In this document: piece by piece, positions 1-14,400 of the stretch | Layout of the letters: each line of letters opens with the position of its first letter | How positions within the stretch are numbered: the first letter of the stretch is position 1 | Source of the DNA: Tieghemiomyces parasiticus | Taxonomy: Eukaryota; Kickxellomycota; Dimargaritomycetes; Dimargaritales; Dimargaritaceae | Direction of reading: 5' to 3' | Assembly (NCBI GenBank): GCA_027575765.1 | Contig: JANBPT010000268.1 | Location: 1 to 49,293 of the forward strand | Length of the DNA: 49,293 nucleotides | Position numbers and translations under genes: made by a program | Notes under the pieces: generated by a model | Told to the model about the DNA's origin: nothing | The model's input: only the letters and a program-made list of their open reading frames with translations | Databases searched by the model: none

Positions 1-272
1 GCCGTACCCAGTTCGCCGGCGTCCTGGATCACCGGTGGCGTCTCCAGTCGGCGCCTGCGCTTCTCCATTATAGTTTCCTTCATCTCTTGCATCTGCTCGA
101 GGGATGGCATGGCTGGCGGCGTGAATTCCGGTACACCAACGCCTGTCTTTCCCAGTTTGGCCTGCTTCCGTTTACTTAGGTTAGAACTGGTTTTGCCACG
201 CGCCCAGGCCGACGGTGTCATACTAGGGATGGATTGACGCATAGAGGGTAGGTGGAGTTCAGATTGTACCAT
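1..272 (-). CDS. 5' part of an unrecognised gene, cut by the window edge
   Basis: An open frame runs on the minus strand from an ATG at 272 (a second in-frame ATG is at 242, a third at 221) to the window edge without a stop; an in-frame TAA lies just upstream of 272. The visible ~90 residues are basic and polar: a Lys-rich stretch (SKRKQAKLGKTG), a Pro-rich linker, then a charged segment predicted helical (EQMQEMKETIMEKRRRRLE). GC content and codon use match the neighbouring housekeeping genes. I do not recognise the protein. The composition suggests a nuclear or nucleolar protein, but that is only an inference. A donor splice site could lie outside the window. Confidence 0.5.
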   Translation of the reverse strand, partial: MVQSELHLPSMRQSIPSMTPSAWARGKTSSNLSKRKQAKLGKTGVGVPEFTPPAMPSLEQMQEMKETIMEKRRRRLETPPVIQDAGELGT

Positions 273-1128
273 GAAGCGGTATGGTTAGTGACGCTAGCAG
301 ACAACGGCGGGCTTGGTTATTATATGTTGAGTGCCTTCAGTGAGGCACTGGGACCTTGGCATCCGGTTTCCCAGCGTAAGCTAGAGAAAAGTAATTCGTC
401 GCATTCACTTACGCGACGTAGGTCCGGGCGGCCATGGCAGTTACGGGGTGCATTGGGGCAACGGTCCGAGCCCGAACAACTGGGCCTGGCCTGGCGTGGC
501 TCGCGAGGAGCTTTAGCATAGCGTCTAGAGGGAGAAGGTATGTGGTGCAGCTCCAGTGGACTTGGGTAATTATTACGGAACGGGGCTCGGCCTGCGTTTG
601 TTGTAAAGTTTCCAATTAGGTTCCTAGCTGTTGAATGTGTGTAAAAAGTAGCAGTGTTCTATTACATTCCACTTGGTCGGAACGGTCGATGGGACATGTG
701 GGCTGTGGCCCGCCGGCTCGCCGCTACTTTGCGCAGTCGCTTACCATACATGCTATGCTAGCTGTCCCCTCCCCCCACCTCGTATAAAAAAAAACAACCT
801 AAAGCCAATGTAGGTTTAAATGGCGAGGCTCGGTGGAGCATCATAAACGAAGTAAGATATATCACGTGACTGTGAGTTTTCTAGCTCTACGAATATTCGG
901 GGGGGGGAGGAGTGTGGGCATATCCCTTTGGACTGTACTGACTCTGGAACTATGGATAAGGCCAGTAACAGATACAAGGTGCTGAGTCCCCGAGCCCTAG
1001 GCATTACCGAACCACCGGTTCCCACTGGTCACTGCTCTATCTCATCCCGTTTTCCACTTCAGTATAACTCCAGCCTTCGCCTATTTTCCATCCCGCATCA
1101 TACACGCACACATTTTCTGCCCTTGACC
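273..1128. other. Divergent intergenic region, unknown gene / MYST gene
   Basis: This stretch of about 850 bases separates two divergently transcribed genes and should hold both promoters. Short frames here have no recognisable content. It contains an A-run (about 786-795), a G-run (about 900-907) and a C-rich tract near 770-780. I see no RNA gene in it. Confidence 0.5.
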
Positions 1129-2462
<1,334 letters not shown>

Positions 2463-2566
2463 TTCCGACATTTTATGGCCTGTTACTTTCAAATTTTACT
2501 GACCGTGCGGTTTAATCGCCCGACCTCGGTTGTAACATATGCATATTAATAACCCTATTAAAGACT

Positions 2567-4102
2567 TTACTCCGGAGTTAAGCCGACATCCGGAAAGGTC
2601 TCGGCTGGCCGGCGGGCCCGGGACATCTCCTCGGCCTCGGAGGTCAGAGTAATGAGAAACTCGGTCACCGTGATTGGGGTGGGTCGACTTAGGCGGGCGA
2701 AGGCCCGTATGGGCAGTTTGCGGATGGCGCGCCCGCTCAGTCCCTGGCACAGGTTTACAGCAGCGACCAACTCGGGCGTCGGATGGTCCCCCGCAACCGC
2801 TGGGTCTGAACCAGGGGAGAACGGCGGGCCGAGGGAACAAAGCAGCCCTTGACGGCCCAGTTCGACAATGCAGGATTCAAGAATACGTCGGATGGCCCGC
2901 GGGGAGGGCAGGCCGATGTATAGGGAGAGGTCGGCCCGGTCCAGGAGGGCCTCGTCAATGCACCGGGTGAGGTTGGACGTGGCGAGTACCATGACATTGG
3001 GCAGATACTTGAGTTTGTCGAGCTCAGTAAGTACCGAATTGACCACGCGTACGGCGTCCGAGGGTTCGTTGCCACGGGCGGCGGACTGGGCCCGGGACGT
3101 GGCCAGACTTTCTACCTCGTCGATTAAGACCAACACGGGGCCCGCCTCCGCTAGTTCCTGCAACTTACTGAAGGCCTGGGCCACCAGTTTACCCGACTCG
3201 GAGAACCATTTGGAGAAGAGGGCGTGGCTGTTGATCTCGCACAGGTATACGGGCAGCGCGGAGACGACGCCAGCGGGGCCCTGGTTATTACCTGATTCCT
3301 TGCCGGCCGCCAAGCGGTGCGACGGCTGCAACCCGACCGCCCACCGCTGGGCCAAGGCCCGGCATAGCGTGGTTTTACCCGTTCCTGGCGGCCCGTGGAG
3401 GAGCACAAATCGGTTGTTGGTAACGACGTCCGAATCGACGTCGTTGTGAGCGAACTGCCACACGGTCGTCATGAACCGTAGCACACGATCCGGTACGGAT
3501 TCTTCAAAGGCCAGCGAGGACCAGAGGCCGTCAAAGCGCGCGTGGGGCAGGGTTGTAGTGTGAAACAGTGTGGTAGTCCCTTCCTCGTCCAATTCAGCGG
3601 CAGCCTCAGTGGTGTGCGGATGGTATATTACGAAGTCAAGCTGGGCAAACTGTGTCGGCCATGATGGCGCGTTCCCGAGGGTTGGGCACCATACGCGAAC
3701 CCTTGTGAGCTGGTCGACCAGCGGGTGAGCCAGTTCCTCGGGCTGGTTGTACACCCGGTCCTTGTGCAGCACCGGCTGGCTCGTAAGGGCCGTACCGGCG
3801 ACCTGGATGAGATTGCGGACGTTTGGTTGGACATCAGGTCGGACCTGGCACTCGACTGGTTGCGCAGCGGGAGAATGTAGTCATAAACAAATGGGAGTTG
3901 AGTACATAGTCGGGCCATCCACTTGGCCATTATGGGGTGGTCTCCATATGGAAACTCTGGAGCACTCGAGCCAAGTCTCGGTGGTAGACAATGAGGCCTG
4001 TCAGTACGGTGGTGCCATCAGGTGCGTGGGTCACCTACCATAAAAGGTATGTAATGCCCGGTTGCCGCGGTCTCTCTGTTTGGCGGGGGCGGCGTTCGAC
4101 AT
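2567..4102 (-). CDS. PCH2: PCH2/TRIP13 AAA+ ATPase, HORMA-protein remodeller
   Basis: Two exons (4102-4039 and 3855-2567; intron 183 nt, GTAGGT...CCAG) give 450 residues, close to human TRIP13 (432). The main frame has no ATG at its 5' end. It becomes complete only when spliced to the short upstream exon starting MSNAAPAKQ, which restores the VECQV strand at the N-terminal domain. Motifs: Walker A GPPGTGKT (176-183), a pore/substrate region with NSHALFSKWFSESGK, Walker B LIDEVE (265-270), sensor 1 ATSN (313-316), arginine finger in DRAD (327-330), sensor 2 SGRAIRKLP (395-403). Pch2/TRIP13 uses ATP to open HORMA proteins such as Hop1 and Mad2, acting in the meiotic checkpoint, recombination control and spindle-checkpoint silencing. 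It converges with the MYST gene (104 nt apart) and diverges from SPB4. The catalytic residues look intact. Confidence 0.95.
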
Positions 4103-4563
4103 ACTTGGAGGTTGGGATGACAAGGGCAAGGCTCACCTGCGAATTGATAGCCGTCTGCGTTGTATGGAATGGCGGAGGTGATTGCCTTGGGAGCCTCAAG
4201 TTGAACGGAGAGGCCGCCCTGCCAGGTTAAACAGTAGTTGGCCAGCTTTTCAACTAAGTAAATAGCACTGAGGCCATGGATTCCCCTTGTAGTGCCAACT
4301 AGTACGCCAACGACCTAGTGGGGCAATTTTTTATCAGTGATTAGTCTGTTGCTAACTATGGGTCAACTGGCAAGCTTCCATATTATCAGAATTTTTTTAT
4401 TTTTTGCGTAAGACAGTATAGCTCGGTTAGTAATACGATACCAAGCCCTCCCTCGTGAATGAGCTCATTCGATTAGTTTCGGTACCGTCCTACCCTTTAT
4501 TGCAACACATTGCATCCATTCCCTGTCACTAAGTGTGCCAACTTAGCCGACCATTACCCTGCC
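4103..4563. promoter_or_regulatory. Shared divergent promoter region, PCH2 / SPB4
   Basis: This 461-base gap lies between the two divergent start codons. An AT-rich patch at about 4325-4440 (long T-run at 4394-4404) is the only obvious feature. No canonical TATA box could be fixed to either gene. Confidence 0.4.
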
Positions 4564-7376
4564 ATGAGCGCCTCAGCCGTACCGGCCTTTGCCGGGTCCT
4601 GGGATCAGGTACAGACTGCCCTGGCACCCAGTCTGCAGCAGGCTGTCGCCGCCCTCGAATTCAAAGAAATGACCCCCGTCCAGGCCGCCACGATTCCTCA
4701 ACTCCTCCGGAACCGGGACGTGGTCGTCGAGGCCGTTACGGGCTCGGGTAAGACCCTGGCCTTCGTTATCCCGTTGCTCCAAATCCTCATGCGTCGAGAG
4801 CACGCATTTAAACCCAACGAAATTGGCGCCATCATCATATCGCCCACTCGGTAGGTTTAGAAAGATCCTTCATGGCTCGAGAACGGAACGGCTCACGATC
4901 ATACGGGCGCTACCCCCCCCTCCTCTGCGTATGTTCCCCGACTGCCCACCCCAATATCGCGGTCCTAATATTTACATCTTCCCGGCTTTCCGTCAATGTG
5001 TACGCTCTTATCACCGTGTAGCGAGTTGACCGTCCAGATCCACCAGGTGCTGACGCATTTTTTGTCCTTCCAGCAGGTCCCCCACGATTCTCGGAGATAC
5101 CTTCGGCACCAGCTAATGATCGGTGGCAAGACCCGGCTGGCAGACGATGTGGCCAAGTACCGCCGCATCCAGCCTCAGATTCTAGTAGGTACCCCCGGCC
5201 GCTTGGAAGATTTCCTGCTAGGCAAGGGTGGAGTCGGTGGCGTTGGCCAGCTGGGTGCGAGCTTGCGCGAGTTTGAGATTCTCATTCTAGACGAGGCCGA
5301 CAGGTAAGTCCGCCACTCGTTTTTGGGTCAATTTGTCAACCGCCGGTACGAACGGCCAACCTGATGCCCTTGATGTGGGGCTCTTTCTTCTCATCCTAAC
5401 TAGTAATCTGGCATTGATTTTCTATTGTCGACCTCCCTTCATTTTACTACTAGACTCCTGGATATGGGGTTCTCTACCTCCATTTCCAATATTTTCACCG
5501 TCCTTCCCAAGCAGCGCCGCACGGGCCTCTTCTCGGCAACCTTGACCGAAGCCGTTTCCGAGTTGACCCACGCCGGCCTGCGTAACCCAGCTCGAATTGA
5601 GGTTAAGGTTGAAAATACGAAGTCACACAGCGAGCAACGCACGCCTTCCCAGTAAGTTCCTTCATTGCCCTTCCTGATGATAGCTCCTTGCATGTAAACT
5701 GGTGCCCGTCACCAGTGCCCTCAGCCAGGCCCTAGAATTCACACTTTCCACCCGAGTCCTGCTACATCCACAAACCTCCCTTTCTCCCGGCAGACTCTCC
5801 ATCCGCTATATCCGTTGTTTCGCCCACCAAAAACTGGCCCAATTAGTCCGCCTCCTGCAGCGGGCCAACGGGCGCAAGGTGATCGTCTACTTCAGCACCT
5901 GCGCCGGTGTGGACTACTTCTACGCCCTGCTTAAGGAGTATCCCGGACTGAATAGCGTGCCCATGGTAGCCCTCCATGGCCAGTTGGAACCCAGGCAGCG
6001 TACACAGGCCTACCGTCGGTTCGTGAATCTGGCCCCGGACGAGGGTGCCGTCCTCATGTGCACCGACGTGGCCTCTCGCGGACTCGATATTCCCGAGGTC
6101 GACATGGTCATCCAGTTTGATCCCCCACAGGATCCGAAGGTTTTCTCCCATCGCTGCGGTCGTACCGCGCGCGCGGGCCGCAGCGGCCAGGCATACGTCT
6201 TTTTGAACTGGGGCCGCGAGGAGACTTATATTGGTAGGTGTCCCTCGAATAGGGTTGGGCTGTCGCATTACTCATGACGATGAACTGTCGCTCTGGACCC
6301 CGCTGACCGACCCGGCAGAGACCGATAATTCACTGGTTACTTACACTGCGTCACCATCCTACTTCTGGCCCCTCCTTTTTTTATCCATCTAGATTTCCTG
6401 GCCATCCGAAAAATTCCCATGCAATCCCACCCGTACATTGAGGATCCGGACGCCACAAATACCCTGACCACGGAGGAGAACGACCTGGGCGATACGATCG
6501 TGGTCACCGACCCGGCTAGCGACCGACTCCTGGCCGATCTGCGCGCCGTAGTCATGCGGGACCGCGCCCTTTATGAAAAGGGGATGCGCGGGTTCGTATC
6601 TAACGTGCGGTCCTACAGCAAGCACGATGCCAATTACATCTTCCGTCTTAAGGATCTCGATCTAGGCAAGGCGGCTCAGGGATACGCCCTGCTGCGGTTG
6701 CCCCGGATGCCCGAAATAAATGCCGATAAGGTCGAATTCACGCCCGTCGAGTGCGATCTCGATACTCTGGCCTACGCCGACCCGGTGTTGGAGAAGAAGC
6801 GCCAGGAAAAGCTGGCGGAGCGAGCGGCACGGTAAGTCGAATTGTTGAGTGATTAGGCACGAAGTGAGGACGACAATTGGCGGCCCGTCAACGGATTGGG
6901 TGGCAACCAAACCTGCCTTGCGGAATCTATCGCTAGCCCCAACCGATCAGAACTTGATAGTTATTATTATTATTTACTGACGCTACCCTTTCGCCTATCT
7001 CGTACCCTTTCTATGTACACCACATCGTTACCGGCTGGCAACGAATAGTGACGAGGGCCCCAAGAAGAAATATCACCCGAATGCTCCGTGGTCGCAAAAA
7101 AAAGAGGCCCTGGATCGCCGCCACGAACGCCGCGAGCGCAAAGAGCATAAGCGGGCGTTGCAGCTGGAAGAGCGGAAGCGCCAAAATCCGCCGGCCAAAC
7201 GGTTCGGGGCCCTGGTCCCTGATGACCTTGCCGGCGACAGCGGCAATGACGATGATACTGACGACCTGGTAGCGATGCAGCGTGAAGAGCGGTTATACAA
7301 AAAGTTGCGGCGGCAGGGGGTCAGCGACAAGGAGATCCGCCGTCAGGTGGGTGGTGACGACCTTGAGGACTTCTAA
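4564..7376 (+). CDS. SPB4: SPB4/DDX55-type DEAD-box RNA helicase (60S ribosome biogenesis)
   Basis: Six exons (4564-4850, 5022-5303, 5454-5651, 5794-6233, 6393-6831, 7049-7376) join in frame into 657 residues; yeast Spb4 has 606. All DEAD-box motifs are present: the Q motif, motif I AVTGSGKT, Ia SPTREL (split by intron 1), Ib [14 protein letters not shown] (split from its Arg by intron 2), [23 protein letters not shown] and [12 protein letters not shown]. The helicase core is followed by the Spb4-specific extension: FLAIRKIPM, then [20 protein letters not shown] and [18 protein letters not shown], then a Lys/Arg/Glu-rich tail ending in DLEDF. Spb4 acts in the nucleolus on pre-60S particles, remodelling 25S rRNA helices. 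Introns are 142-217 nt and several interrupt conserved motifs, which confirms the splicing. Neighbours are functionally unrelated. Confidence 0.96.
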
Positions 7377-8470
7377 CATGCTAGCTGCCCCTTAAAGGGA
7401 TCAGTGCCCGCTGCCGAACGGGTGGGTTTGCCTGTGACTTGTTTCAAGGCCCTGGTTGTGCGACAGTAGTAGCTTATTAGGGCACAGAGTTTGGGAAAAG
7501 ATGGTTGAATATAGATAATACCGGATACACTTGTATTTCAATGGATGGTATAGCCTTAGTGAAGCAGTTATGCGCTAAGTGCATTGGCACAAGCATAATC
7601 ATGTAGAGATAATCATAAGCTGCACCAATCATGAAATAAGGACTGATGCATCTATATACATGTTGAAAACCCCCCACAGCAAGCGTCGTTAGATATCAGA
7701 GACCTAGGCTTTACAGATGAAAACTAAGAGGGTCTTGGGCGAGGAATCGGTTGTGATACCTGAAAGAGGCACGAAGCCTCATAATACCTCCTGTATCAGC
7801 TCGTATCCCTCCTGCACCGAGATGCCCGCCCATACGCCTCGAATCCACCGCGCTCCCCGAATGACTCACCGAGCACCCTTGCAAGACCCACAGCTGCGGA
7901 CTCACCGAGAGCACTCGCACCTACCACTAATGCACAGCCAACGGCTATCCGACTTGTAAGGCACACACCACGCCACTGGCAAACGATATCACTACTTCTT
8001 TACACGTGCTTTCTCCTCAATAAACATTCTATTACTCCTCTGGCATTCCGCCTACCACATTAGCCCATACCACCATAAATTAGGGAACAGCGTTGATTCC
8101 GCTACGACCTCGGACGAGAAGAAGGCTAGCCTCCGACAGCCGGATCCGGGCTGCGAATTATCCGCTGGTCAACGAGGCTTCAATCGCATTTCACTTGTAA
8201 GACGGAACGGGAACGTGCTGTAGGATGGATGCCGGCGATCCTAGGTAGTAGTAGACAACTCCAGCAGGCTCCTAATCGCAGAAGTAAAATACATAAAAGC
8301 TATCGCGTCCTTTGCTTCTACACAATAGAGCAGTATTGGCATACGCTTCAGTCAACCCTTCTGCGGGTGGTGGTGAGACTTGTGAGGAGATAATTTCTTA
8401 TTGATGGGTCACAATTGCTACTCTCTTTTGCTTGACTACACCCCGGGTTGGCAGCACCCAGGATTGCCCA
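7377..8470. other. Intergenic region between convergent SPB4 and MEC1
   Basis: About 1.1 kb between two 3' ends. It should hold both 3' UTRs and polyadenylation signals (an AATAAA on the plus strand lies at about 8020). Short frames here (for example 7717-7959) have random-looking composition. I see no RNA gene or repeat. Confidence 0.5.
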
Positions 8471-11400
8471 TTAGATGTAAGCCGCCCACCCAATGTACAT
8501 TTGGAACAGCAGGTCCGGGTTCGTGGCCTGCTTGATGAGCTCGTCAACTTGGCCCTTCACACTCATGGGCAGGGAGTTGCGGCTCTGGCCCTCCAGCTTA
8601 CGACGGATGCCGGCCAGGGTGCTCTGGGCCACGCGACGCTGGGCCTCCGATGCGCCAGCGGCTGCCGCGGCGGCAGTTTGACCGCCCCGGTGGCTGGTTC
8701 CGGAGGAGCGGGTTCTGTTCCACTCCACCAGCGGGTCGTGCAAAAACGTGTCCAGGACACACATGAGCGAGTCACGGTGGTCACGCAGTAGGTTCATGGT
8801 CACCTCGCAGGTACGGCGGAAGGGCCCCTCAACTCCCAACGGTCCCATGGCGGCTACCATGTTGTGTGTCAGCCGGAAGGGCACGCGCTCCGGTTTCTCG
8901 AGGGTTAATCCCTTACCGAAGAGGCAGCTAAAGTCCACATGCACACAGTCTCCGGTGGTCTCGTCGAACAAAATGTTCTCGCCGTGACGGTCTCCCAGAC
9001 CCAGCACGTACCCCACCATGGACATGGCAGCGGTAGTATGCACATATCGCTGTCGGCTGGCCAGCCACACCGCGGGGTCGGGAAACCGGGCTAAGAACCA
9101 CTCGGGAAACACCACAGGGAACAGCGGGAGCAGCTGCCGGGTGAATACTTCACCCTTGTCGGCGGGTTCCTGGTCGAGGATACTGCGAATCCGAGCCACA
9201 GGGACCACGCAGTGGCGGCGTCGGTACACATCCATCACGATGTGACGATACCCCGTGGTGTGGGGCACCCACTCAATCAGGCCGCAGTCCTCACTAAGTG
9301 GTACTACGGCATAAGTGCGCACGTGGAGCTGGCGGCGACGGGCTTCAGGGTCCTTGAGCAGAAACTTGTTGACCATGGAATTGAGCTCCATCGTGCGCGC
9401 GTCCTTGCGCAGATCGTCCTTGGGCTTGCACAGGAACGCGTAACGGACCCCATCGCTACCCAGCAGGGTGATTTTTTTAGGCTTCTGCAGCGAGTGCAGC
9501 ACGTCGATGCGGTCCTGGAATCCGCGGATGGTCGGGAGGGCGTGCGGGAAAGGTTGGTGAGTCGGAGCGGCCTGGGCGGCACTGGGCAGGGTCACCGTCA
9601 GACTGCCCTGGAGAGGTACGATAAGGCGCAGGGGGGCCATGCGCACTAGACGGCGGAAGTCCTTGTCGAATGAGAGAGTGGTGGCCTTTGCCGGGACGGC
9701 GTGGTAGCAGAGACCGACCAGAGCCTCACCGACGGCTGTGGCCTCTTCAATGAGTTCCCGCAGGTGCACCCTCTGGAGCATGGCGGTAGGGTCAGAGCGC
9801 ACTTTGGTGAAAATGGCGGCGCATCGAGTCGCCCGTCGCGGATTGGACGCCCGAGCCACCGCCGCCATGGCCCATAGGGCCTGCCCAGGGAACACCACCA
9901 GCACCGACAGGATTATGTGTTCCAGGATGGCGTAAACCTGCTCGTGTGGATGGCCGATGCGGGACACAATCTGCGAGAAGGCGGTCAGGAATTGGTAAGT
10001 GGGTAGTCGTTTGACCAAGCTTTGGACCAGCAAGTTAATCTTATTAAGGAACCGGGTACGCTCGTCTGGGATCCGACCCGCCTCCTGTCGCACGGCCTCC
10101 AAGGCGTCGCCAAAGTCCAGCCACAGTGTCAGTAGACGGGGTAGGGCCTGGTAAATATAGCGAGTCCCGAAGGTCAGCGCCTTGCAAAGGTTACGGCAGC
10201 TGAGGTAAATCAGCGCATCGAGGTTCGCCGGTAACGGGGCGGACAGGTCGCGCTGGCGGGTCAAGTCTAGGTAGCGAATGTAGTAGCAGGCGGCCTCGAA
10301 GTGGGCCTTGTCCCAATGGGGCTGCAAATGTATGACCTGGTCGTAGCGCTCAATAATGGCATTACTATTGACGCTGTTGTGAGCGGCCATCCACTTGGTA
10401 AGCAGGAGCTTTGCCTTGAGGCGCGAAGGTGGAATAAATGGGGGGGTGAAGTGATGGTGAAGGGCGTGTCGGAGAAAGGAGGAGTGGTGCAGATTAGTAG
10501 CTACGGTCAAATCAAAGGGGCACCGATCGCCGGCCTCTCGGTTCGTTAGTGAGGTGCGGTCACGCACGATGGAAAACCCTAGAGGATACCCATGCCGACC
10601 TTCGACTCAAGCCGTGGGACCTGGATGGCTTACCTTAGCCACCACGTAGGTGCGTGCCTGTACGTCGTCGCCGGAGGGTGCCGGGACGCCGCACCCGGTG
10701 GTGGGTTCCGCCGGCACGATAAGGGGAAGCTCAGCCGCGCGGCTCAGCTCGTGGTGAGCAAGCCCATGCTGGTCCGTCTCCCAGTACCATTTGGCCCGCT
10801 CAATCTGCACCAGGCCAGCGTCTCCCCGTGGGGCATTAAGAAGGGCCCCGAAGGCGGTCCGCATGTGGCCGGCCTTGCGTGCGGCCTTGGCAGTGACCAA
10901 CCACAGCCGGCTGCACTCCCCGTGCATCACGTTGCGAGCGGCTTGCCAGGCGGGACCATCGAGCCGCTCGCGCAGGATCTCGACGAGGACCCGGCGCAGG
11001 TTGAGTACAGTCTCACGGTCCTGGAATTCTGGGGCCACCACGGTAAGTCGGCGGTCCCATTCCGCAAACAACTGCTGTACACCAACCTCATAGGAGGCTG
11101 GGTCGCGCGTGGTGCGACTCAGCTCCGCGGCCGCTTCCAACTCCCAGAGAAGGTGCAGCCGTAGGACGTCCGGGTAGCTACGCGGGTAGGCGTCGGCCCC
11201 CGTTCCGGCCAGGCCGGCCACGACATGCACCCGGGTGTCTCGGAGGAGGTCAGTGAACCGACCATGGACCTCATCGGCCGAGGCATCCGCTTGGCACGCG
11301 TGACGCAAACTCAGTAGCAGGCGGCCCAAGGCCAGCGCAAAAGGCTCAGCCACTCGGCCTGGCACATTTGCTGCTGCCTCTCCTGATCCGACAGTTTCGA

Positions 11401-14400
11401 CGGCGAGCAGACCCCCTACGGTACCCCATTGGCCCAATCGCCAGGCCGCCTCAACCGCCGCCGGACGCAGGGAGGGTTCCCACTCAGGGTGCTGAGCAGT
11501 CAGCCCGCGGATGTGGGTCAACATGCCCTCCAAATGGCCCAGGGAATTGAGAGAGCGCAAGTAGCCCGCCTGGACATCCAGCTCATCGCCGTGGCGTTGC
11601 AACTGCTGCTCGTAGCAGGCATGCGCGGCCGCCCACAGGCCCGTCGCTTCGAACAGCATGATCTGTTCCGCCGGGGCCACGGTGGGAAGCAGCGTGGCCA
11701 CACCTTCGAGTCCGTCGGGCACACCCAGGCGGTCATAGGTGCGGAGGAGGCCCTCGAGGGCCCGGGTGCGCGGACCGGTTCCGTCATCAACAGGGTGGGA
11801 CTGGACTACAACCTCAAAGTGATACACGGCCCGAGCGTCGGCACCACAGGCCAGTGAGGCTTCGGCTTCCAAGTTCGGCGGCAGTGCCCCAGCATACATC
11901 TCCAGGGCCTGATGCAGGGTTTCTCGGTACGATATTAGTAGCGGGGGCGAGCCAGATTCGGCACGGGGAAGAGCGGCCGCTGGACGATTCGGGACTGCGG
12001 TGTCGGCGTTGCCCTCCTGGTGCCGCCAGGCATAGATAAGGTCCACAGCCCTAAAGATGGCCTGAGTGGATAGGGGGGACAAGACAGGAAAACGACGGGT
12101 ATCCATGAGGTGATGAGGGTAGCGTTGGTTAGCCAGGTGTAATGCCGTGATCGAGCGTATCCTTTATGATGGCCATGGATTCATCCGTAGGCTTCGATAG
12201 GAAAAGTGGATCCGGGAGCCTAGGATGGCCAGACTTACCTGTGCACAGCTCTGCACGTAGGACCCTTTCTCATTCGCCGCGACAGCGGCTTGATAAACTG
12301 TACGAACTTCCCGAGTGGCATTGGTCGCCCCGGGGCCACCATGGGCGAGAACCAGGCCCAAGGCGTAGGGCAGGAGGAACTGGGCGACGCGGTGGTCTTC
12401 ATCGTGGCGTACAACATTGCGACAGATGGCGAACGGTTCGCGCACCGCGGCCGTGGGGATGGCAGCCATAAGATCGAGGACCCAGGTGCGCAGCCAAGCG
12501 CTGTAATTAGTCTGGTGAGTGAAAACTGGGCGCGCCGGAACGGTGGCGGCCGCCGGTCGCAAAGAATACTTGGTGTCGAGTAGCGTAGCGAGGGTCTCCC
12601 GAACGACCGACGGAAACCGTTGCCAGCGGTCTGCGATATCGCCGGGACCCACCGGGGCCTGGCTAGTAAAATCAGTGGTACCCGCCGCGTGGGTGCTACC
12701 TGCAGCCAAGGACCCGACGGTCACGGGGGTGTAGCCGGCCAACTTGAGTAGCTCCTGGGTAGCGTACGCGGCGTATCCCTGGTCCTGGGGTGACTTAGCA
12801 GCCCGGAACACGGCCACAAGATGAAATTCCAGCAGGTCGCTCACGAAGGCAAACCGGTCGCTCGGGGTGCGGAGATCGTACCTGCCTGCAAGACCGCACC
12901 CTTTGCCAGCCTCGCTCCCTCTGGTGTTCGGCACCGCCCCTTCGGACAGAGTCGAGGCGGTGATCAACGTGGTTAGCCGAGTCGGATCGACGGCGCCGAG
13001 TTGACCCAGACAGACGGCGGCAATTGACGCTGTGGTCGGGGCAGTGGCAGGCCGAGCGCACACCTGCAACAGGATTGCGATGAGTCGGACCACGCAAGGA
13101 TCGATGCGCTCGGCGATAATTAGCTGGTAAACGTCAAGGGGGTGGCGACATAGAAACCGGTCCAGTTCAGCTAGGGCCAGGTCAGTCACGGCGTGGTGCA
13201 CATCGCCGACCAGATCGGTGAGCATACCCAGGTGTTCCACCAGAGTGAGTGACCCCCGAGCGGCATTCAAAACGGCATTGTAAGGCGCAAAGGCCGACTC
13301 GTTGACCGGGAGGAGGCATATGCGGCGGGCCCGGGGTCGCACTACGGGTCCATTATCTAGAAGCACGTAGTCAAGGCACTTGGCGATCTGAACGCGCTGG
13401 GTTGGATCACAGTGGGTGTAGGCAGTGGCCAGCGTAGCCACGACGTGCGTGAGGTGGTCCCCGACGTGAGGCTTGCGCACTGCCAGGAGGTAGGCGTACC
13501 AGGCCGTCAAGGCAACGGTACGGAGTTCTGGGCGCGCCAAGGCGGCCCGCAGGGTGGAGTACACATGGGTAGCCACTTGGAGGATTGGAGGGCCGACCAG
13601 ACGGAACAGCTCAGCCAGGCCACGAAGGGCAGCACGCTGGCGTGTGACGGATACGGTGGGGTGCTGGCCAGGCAGGAGGTCGCTGACGTGAGACAGGATC
13701 CCCAGGAAGTACTTTCCCAGCAGAAGTTGGGCCAGCGACGGGTCCAGGGTGGCGTGAGCGGCGTCATCTAGGGTCGCCGCCGGGTCCGACTCGGTAGGGG
13801 TGGACAGGTCAGGCCGGGCATGCAGCTTGGCCAAGACGACACGAAGGGCCCCGGCCGCGCGCAGCCGTCGGGCGGTGGTGTCAACAGGTCCGTGGGGAGG
13901 CGGAAGTAACGGGTCCCCGTCAGAACCTCCGCCCATGGCCTCGACCAATCCAATAATCAGCTGCAGAGCACAGGTGCGGATGAGTTCGCTGAGCCGAACG
14001 GTCGGACCGCCGCCGGCTACTAGGTGAAGGTAGAGCCGCGTAGCAGCGGGGACGGCGCGAGATGGCAAAAGAAGCAGGTGCAGCAGGACGGCCAGAGCGT
14101 GGTCAAGGCAAAGTTCTGGCAGCGGACGTTCAAGGGCGGTGGCGACCGCCTCCAAGGTGCCTGGGCGGTCCAGGGCAATCAGTTCGGGGAGGGTAGAGTC
14201 GAGGGTGCGCGCAAGGAATGCCCGCGGGTCGGCGTCGCCCAGTAGCTGCATCCCATTTGCAGCCGCCCCAGAATCCACCTCCCAACATTGTACCAGGTAA
14301 ACGCTAAGCGCCGGAACGTATGGGTCAAACAAACCGGCCACGGTCGTGTGACGCGCCGCCGCCAGTTGGATGAGTTGGTCCAGGGCCGCGGCACGCAGGG

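Noticed and set aside
2567..3772. PCH2 as a single-exon gene starting at 3772
   Set aside because: That start is GTG, and the N-terminal domain is completed only by splicing to the exon at 4039-4102.
7717..7959. 80-codon plus-strand frame between SPB4 and MEC1
   Set aside because: Composition is random-looking (His/Arg/Pro-rich), there is no recognisable motif and it lies among 3' UTRs.
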